DNA of 64,000 bases, from assembly GCA_021776635.1 (NCBI GenBank), contig JAJFFN010000038.1, positions 1 through 64,000 on the forward strand, written 5' to 3'. The notes under the pieces were generated by a model, which searched no databases, had not been told where the DNA came from, and saw nothing but the letters and a program-made list of their open reading frames with translations. Positions 59,543-64,000 of the stretch are shown one piece after another. This DNA is from Robiginitomaculum sp. Lineage in GTDB: Bacteria; Pseudomonadota; Alphaproteobacteria; Caulobacterales; Maricaulaceae. The position numbers and the translations under genes are program-made. The stretch's first letter is position 1, and every line of letters starts with the position of its first letter.

Positions 59543-60397
59543 ATGAAAAACACGACAAAAGAAAATTTCAACACTATTTCGGGGCTAGGGCAAATTGCGG
59601 ACGATTATGATGCTGCCTTGGTCGATATTTGGGGTGTTATTCATAATGGGAGAGAAGCACATACCGATGCCGTGCAGGCTTTGCAAAGATTTCGCGAAGA
59701 ACGCGGGCCAGTTGTATTGATTTCTAACTCCCCGCGACCAAGCGTAGCTATACCTGCGCAGTTCGATGAAGTTGGCGTCCCGCATGATGTTTATGATGCT
59801 ATTGTAACATCTGGCGATGCAACAATAGACGAATTGGCGCGCCGGGCTCCGGGGCCGGCATTTAAAATGGGCCCCGCCCGCGATGATAAATTGTATGAAT
59901 ATTTGGCCCTGAATTTTGCAGAATTAGAGCAAGCTGAATTTATAGCTTGTACCGGATTATTCGATGATGAAAATGAAACGCCGGATGATTATACGAAATT
60001 ACTTGGTCAAGCCCGCACGCTCAATATTCCGATGGTTTGTGCCAATCCGGATGTTCGCGTTAAAAGAGGTGATAAGCTGATATATTGCGGTGGTGCGCTC
60101 GCGCAAGCTTATGAAGACATGGGCGGGGACGTTATTTTTGCGGGAAAGCCCTATGAGGCAATATACCGTCTTTCCAGAGCCTGGCTTAAAGAATTGGCGG
60201 GCTATGAACTTGATCGGTCCCGTGTTTTGGCAATAGGTGATAATATACATACAGATTTAATGGGCGCACAGAACCAAAATTATGATGCTTTATTTGTTGC
60301 GGATGGGCTGAGTGTTGGGAATAGTGGCGCAGTTGCAAATGTACTTGAAAAACACGACATATATGCGAAATACATGCTATCAACCTTATCTTGGTAG
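59543..60397 (+). CDS. TIGR01459-type HAD hydrolase
   Basis: A 284-residue HAD-superfamily protein with motif I ALVDIWGVIHNG, motif II LISNSPRPS and the later GKPYEAIYRLS and AIGDNIHTDLMGA. NagD-like layout with a C2 cap. In Alphaproteobacteria it often neighbours ribF; substrates are probably sugar or nucleotide phosphates. A tryptophan follows the first aspartate pair, as in the family. Confidence 0.88.
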   Translation: MKNTTKENFNTISGLGQIADDYDAALVDIWGVIHNGREAHTDAVQALQRFREERGPVVLISNSPRPSVAIPAQFDEVGVPHDVYDAIVTSGDATIDELARRAPGPAFKMGPARDDKLYEYLALNFAELEQAEFIACTGLFDDENETPDDYTKLLGQARTLNIPMVCANPDVRVKRGDKLIYCGGALAQAYEDMGGDVIFAGKPYEAIYRLSRAWLKELAGYELDRSRVLAIGDNIHTDLMGAQNQNYDALFVADGLSVGNSGAVANVLEKHDIYAKYMLSTLSW

Positions 60398-60415
60398 AAA
60401 AATTAAAGTGAGATT

Positions 60416-60880
60416 ATGATGAGTGCGAGACGCGGATATTATCTTGATGAAATGGAAGTCGGCATGTTTGCTGAAAATCGCATGGTGGTGTCTGGCGATA
60501 AAATTAATACATTTGCAGAATTATCTGGTGATTTTAACCCTATACATATAGATGCAGACTTTGCAGCAACGACCATGTTCGGCAAACGCATTGCTCATGG
60601 TGCTCTGTCAGCGTCGCTAATCTCGGCTATTTTAGGCAATGATTTACCTGGTCCTGGGGCTATTTTTGTAGAGCTTAACATGCGGTTCCGTAGACCGGCT
60701 TTTATAGACGACGAGATTGTTGCCCGTGCGGAAGTCGCAGAGATAAATGAGCGAACAGGCCGCATAAAAATGAAGGTTTCTTGCAGCGTTTATGGTAAGC
60801 AAATTATTCGCGGCAATGCAGGCGTTATCGTTCCAAAGCGGCCAGAGGGTGACACATCTAAAATTTCTGACCAAAGTTAG
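60416..60880 (+). CDS. MaoC-family enoyl-CoA hydratase-like protein
   Basis: A 154-residue hot-dog-fold protein with the hydratase-2 motif GDFNPIHIDADFAATTMFGK and AHGALSASLISAILGNDLPG. It probably hydrates enoyl-CoA ((R)-specific). The frame starts with two ATGs (60416/60419). Five bases separate it from ribF. Confidence 0.88.
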   Translation: MMSARRGYYLDEMEVGMFAENRMVVSGDKINTFAELSGDFNPIHIDADFAATTMFGKRIAHGALSASLISAILGNDLPGPGAIFVELNMRFRRPAFIDDEIVARAEVAEINERTGRIKMKVSCSVYGKQIIRGNAGVIVPKRPEGDTSKISDQS

Positions 60881-60885
60881 CATTT

Positions 60886-61821
60886 ATGAAAGTCATTGAT
60901 TATTATGACCGTCTGAACAAGGCGGACAGGGGGGCGGTCATTGCTCTTGGCAATTTTGATGGTTTACACCGTGGCCACAAAGTTGTGATCAATACGGCAG
61001 CAGAAATAGCCCAAGAAAACAAAGCCACTCTAGCTGTGGCGTGTTTTCGACCACATCCAAGTCAGTTTTTTGACCCAAATGTCACACCTTTTCGCTTGAT
61101 GAGTGCACGAGTGCGGGCACGATTATTAAAGGAAATGGGTGCAAAAACTCTGTACGAAATTCCGTTTGATAAAACCTTGACCCAAATGGACGACAAAGAG
61201 TTTGTTGAGACCGTCTTGTATACAGGTCTTGGTGTTACCCATGTTGTTGTTGGTGAAGATTTTCGCTATGGCAAAAAACGTTGCGGAGACTGTGAAACTT
61301 TAAAAAAGCACTGCGCCGTGCGCGGCATTGGCGTGACTATAGTTCCAGAGATAAGTTTGCACAAAAGCTATGGCAAATACGGGTCTACAGAAATTCGACA
61401 AGCGCTTAGAGATGGCGATGTATTTTTCGCCGCGCATATGTTATCCCGCCCGTGGATAGTCGACGGTGAGGTTGTTCACGGTGATCACCTCGGGCGTACG
61501 CTCGGGTTCCCAACGGCCAACCTTTATTTCAATGATCGCATTAGACCAAAAGCTGGCATTTATGCTGCGCAATGCCGCTTAGACGGCGAAGATAAATGGC
61601 ACCACGGCGTTGCATATGTTGGTTCTCGCCCGACAGTTGACGGCAAAGACCACCGCCTTGAAATGCATATATTTGACTTTGATGCAGATATTTATGGCCG
61701 TATCATCGAAGTATCCTTTCGCGCTTTTATCAGAGACGATATTAAATTTGATGGGCTTGATGCCCTGACCCAGCAAATGAAAAAAGATGCGGACGGGGCA
61801 AGAGCTTTATTTGGGTTATAG
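60886..61821 (+). CDS. ribF: Bifunctional riboflavin kinase/FAD synthetase
   Basis: A 311-residue protein. The N-terminal nucleotidyltransferase domain has ALGNFDGLHRGHKVV, VVVGEDFRYGKKRCGD and STEIRQAL; the C-terminal flavokinase domain has GDHLGRTLGFPTANLYF and RPTVDGKDHRLEMHIFDFDA. It makes FMN and FAD from riboflavin and ATP. Confidence 0.95.
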   Translation: MKVIDYYDRLNKADRGAVIALGNFDGLHRGHKVVINTAAEIAQENKATLAVACFRPHPSQFFDPNVTPFRLMSARVRARLLKEMGAKTLYEIPFDKTLTQMDDKEFVETVLYTGLGVTHVVVGEDFRYGKKRCGDCETLKKHCAVRGIGVTIVPEISLHKSYGKYGSTEIRQALRDGDVFFAAHMLSRPWIVDGEVVHGDHLGRTLGFPTANLYFNDRIRPKAGIYAAQCRLDGEDKWHHGVAYVGSRPTVDGKDHRLEMHIFDFDADIYGRIIEVSFRAFIRDDIKFDGLDALTQQMKKDADGARALFGL

Positions 61822-61913
61822 GCGTTCATTTTTGCATAGATGGTAACTGCGTATAAACTTGACAGAACATATTATTGACGTTCCAATACCCTAAATAAAT
61901 TTTAGGGAATATT

Positions 61914-62330
61914 ATGCAACAGTTCTTGACGCCCGTTTTGGCACTTATAATTTGGACATTTGTTATGTGGGTGGTGATGTATAAACGTCGTGTCCCAGCT
62001 ATGGGGAAAATCCACAAAAACCCACAGAAATTCATAGATGATCCCGAACTTTGGGCCAAGATGCCGGCAAGCGCAACCAATGCCGCCGATAATTATAACC
62101 ATCTTCATGAGCAGCCGGTGATTTTTTATGCGCTGATGTTTTATATTTCACTCAGTCAGCAAGCAGACAATTTTTTCATGTATTTGGCTTGGGCCTATGT
62201 AGGTATTCGGATTGTGCATTCATTGGTGCAAATAACGACCAACAAAGTCATGCATAGATTTTCTTTATTTGCACTTAGTTCCATTGTTTTGATGGTCATG
62301 GGCGTACGGGCCGCGATTGCGTTGTTCTAG
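61914..62330 (+). CDS. MAPEG-family membrane protein
   Basis: A 138-residue protein with four membrane helices and the family pattern NAADNYNHLHEQPVIFYALM (N and E of the glutathione region) and YVGIRIVHSLVQ. Eicosanoid/glutathione-metabolism fold; bacterial role unknown. Confidence 0.88.
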   Translation: MQQFLTPVLALIIWTFVMWVVMYKRRVPAMGKIHKNPQKFIDDPELWAKMPASATNAADNYNHLHEQPVIFYALMFYISLSQQADNFFMYLAWAYVGIRIVHSLVQITTNKVMHRFSLFALSSIVLMVMGVRAAIALF

Positions 62331-62414
62331 GCCCTGCTCATGGCCCTGAAATAAAAACACCTCATCCCATCAAATTGGTTCCATATTAAAGTGGAATGCT
62401 TTAAGTAGTTTTTC

Positions 62415-64000
62415 ATGATAGCCGAGATTGGACAAATATCCCTTATACTTGCATTACTGATAGCGGTTGCGCAATCTATAATGCCTATGTGGGGCGCGTA
62501 CCGTTCCGATACCAGATTAATGGCATTTGGGGACAAGGCTGCTGTCATGCAATTTATGTTAATTGTGTTGGCATTTGCAGCGTTGACGTGGGTGTTTATT
62601 CAATCTGATTTTTCGGTTCAACTGGTTGCAATAAATTCGCACACGGACAAACCGCTTTTATATAAAATTAGTGGTGTTTGGGGTAACCATGAAGGCTCCA
62701 TGTTGCTTTGGGTGCTTATCCTCAGTATTTATGGTGCGCTGGTGCCTAAATTTGGCAAGAGCCTACCTGCGGGATTAAAAGCGCGCGCATTGTCAGTACA
62801 AGGCATGATAAGTGCTGGGTTTTTAGGATTTATACTGTTTACATCCAACCCGTTTTTAAGGCTCGATCCTATACCTTTAAACGGGCAGGGGCTTAATCCA
62901 CTATTGCAAGATCCAGGTCTCGCATTTCATCCACCGTTTTTGTATTTGGGTTATGTAGGGTTTTCCATGGCCTTTAGCTTTTCTGTGGCAGCGCTGATTG
63001 AAGGTCGTGTTGATGCTGTGTGGGCACGCTGGTTACGGCCTTGGGTTTTGGTGGCATGGAGTTTCTTGACCATAGGTATCACTATGGGAAGTGTTTGGGC
63101 TTATTACGAACTCGGTTGGGGCGGTTGGTGGATGTGGGACCCCGTAGAAAATGTATCTTTTTTGCCTTGGTTGGTGGGGACGGCTTTGCTGCATTCTATT
63201 ATGGTTTTAGGCAAAAGGCACAGCATGGCAAATTGGACGATTTTGCTAGGTATCACGGCCTTTAGTTTAAGTTTAGTCGGGACATTTGTCGTTCGCTCTG
63301 GTGTATTGACCAGCGTGCATTCCTTCGCCGTTGATCCTGCGCGCGGCGTGTTTATTTTGCTACTTTTATTATTGGCGACAGGTGGAGGTCTGACTATGTT
63401 TGCTTTGCGCGCACATACTTTGCGCGGCGGACCCAGTTTTTCATTGATATCAAAGGAGGGCGGTTTACTCCTAAATAATCTTCTTTTGGTCACGGCTACT
63501 TTCACCGTATTTCTTGGTACCTTTTATCCTCTGTTAATCGAAGCATTCACGAACGGAAAAATTTCCGTTGGCGAACCTTATTTTGACAGAACATTTGCGC
63601 CTGTGATGGTTTTGCTCATAGCATTTATGGGAGTGGGCCCTTTGGTAAAATGGCGCGATGACAGTTTGAAGAATTTACGCATTCATGTCCTGAAATCTTT
63701 ATTCTTGGTCATAGTATTAGCGGGATTGATTTGGTGGTTTGGCAAGTCTTTACTGGGGGCTTTGTCTATAGGGTTTGCGGCTTATTTGGCCTATAGTACG
63801 CTCGTCGCATTTGGCCGGAAAATTAAGTTTGGTCAAGCGGGGTCTTGGAAGATGTTGAAAGCGCAACCCGCAGCCGTTTGGGGCTTTTTACTCGCACATA
63901 TTGGGATTGCTATTTGTATGGCCGGGATTACCGCTATGTCTGTATGGGCCAATGATGATGCAAAGGTCATGAAACTTGGCGAGAGCATGTCAGTGAGTGG
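62415..64000 (+). CDS. ccmF: Cytochrome c heme lyase subunit CcmF (5' part)
   Basis: The frame opens at the ATG at 62415 and remains open to the right edge, giving about 528 residues of a polytopic protein. Hallmarks are GVWGNHEGSMLLWVLILS, the WWD-type heme-handling motif GWGGWWMWDPVENVSFLPWL and FVVRSGVLTSVHSFAVDP. CcmF with CcmH ligates heme to apocytochrome c in the periplasm. The full protein is about 650 residues, so the last 120 or so are outside. No other ccm gene is visible in the window upstream. Confidence 0.95.
   Translation, partial: MIAEIGQISLILALLIAVAQSIMPMWGAYRSDTRLMAFGDKAAVMQFMLIVLAFAALTWVFIQSDFSVQLVAINSHTDKPLLYKISGVWGNHEGSMLLWVLILSIYGALVPKFGKSLPAGLKARALSVQGMISAGFLGFILFTSNPFLRLDPIPLNGQGLNPLLQDPGLAFHPPFLYLGYVGFSMAFSFSVAALIEGRVDAVWARWLRPWVLVAWSFLTIGITMGSVWAYYELGWGGWWMWDPVENVSFLPWLVGTALLHSIMVLGKRHSMANWTILLGITAFSLSLVGTFVVRSGVLTSVHSFAVDPARGVFILLLLLLATGGGLTMFALRAHTLRGGPSFSLISKEGGLLLNNLLLVTATFTVFLGTFYPLLIEAFTNGKISVGEPYFDRTFAPVMVLLIAFMGVGPLVKWRDDSLKNLRIHVLKSLFLVIVLAGLIWWFGKSLLGALSIGFAAYLAYSTLVAFGRKIKFGQAGSWKMLKAQPAAVWGFLLAHIGIAICMAGITAMSVWANDDAKVMKLGESMSVS

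Noticed and set aside
1..64000. CRISPR array or rRNA operon
   Set aside because: No regularly spaced short direct repeats and no rRNA-like sequence were seen on reading both strands.

Overview
The window reads as chromosomal DNA of an alphaproteobacterium, probably a marine Maricaulales/Hyphomonadaceae-type organism. The grounds are the gene order murA - DUF2948 - UPF0262 - LMW phosphatase - infA - maf - rng - yacG, a CC0125/CC1285-type lipoprotein, the dnaN-recF pair and an AT-leaning base composition. The taxonomic call is inferred from gene content and order; no marker gene was compared.

Positions 1 to about 24,700 are accessory DNA. At the left edge are the tail of an unknown protein and an XRE regulator overlapping a RuvC-fold protein. 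Next comes a minus-strand operon of two giant genes (1350 and 1275 codons). Each product has a nuclease-like N-terminal domain, a STAND-type NTPase region (degenerate in the first protein) and a long helical C-terminal region. The first protein also carries an N-terminal HigA/XRE DNA-binding domain, and its promoter holds a palindrome over the -10, so the pair looks like a self-regulated, probably anti-phage, system. A short tyrosine recombinase bracketed by a perfect 14-bp inverted repeat follows.

From 11.9 to 24.7 kb lies an exported Rhs/YD-repeat locus. It has one complete Rhs protein with a polymorphic C-terminal tip and a neighbouring membrane protein (candidate immunity), then displaced 'orphan' core-plus-tip cassettes and more candidate immunity genes. 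Two of the cassettes are preceded by a shared junction sequence of about 50 bp. An IS5-family and an IS3-family element have broken this array, and two paralogous 'signal peptide + one YD repeat + Ig-like' proteins bracket it.

From 24.7 to 35 kb, on the minus strand, is a complete-looking type II secretion operon (gspE-F-H-I-J-L-M-C-D-K, a prepilin peptidase, gspG). It is adjacent to the Rhs locus.

From 35.2 to 64 kb is housekeeping DNA: tRNA-Thr, murA to yacG, a phosphodiesterase and two peptidases, tRNA-Phe, feoAB with a possible Fur site, ppx/gppA, rlmE, a UDG-like gene, a 3-oxoacid CoA-transferase pair, a DUF6338 gene with a tiny overlapping partner, a long palindromic intergenic repeat, an RRM protein, a LysE exporter, dnaN-recF, a HAD hydrolase, a MaoC hydratase, ribF, a MAPEG protein and the 5' part of ccmF, which runs off the right edge.
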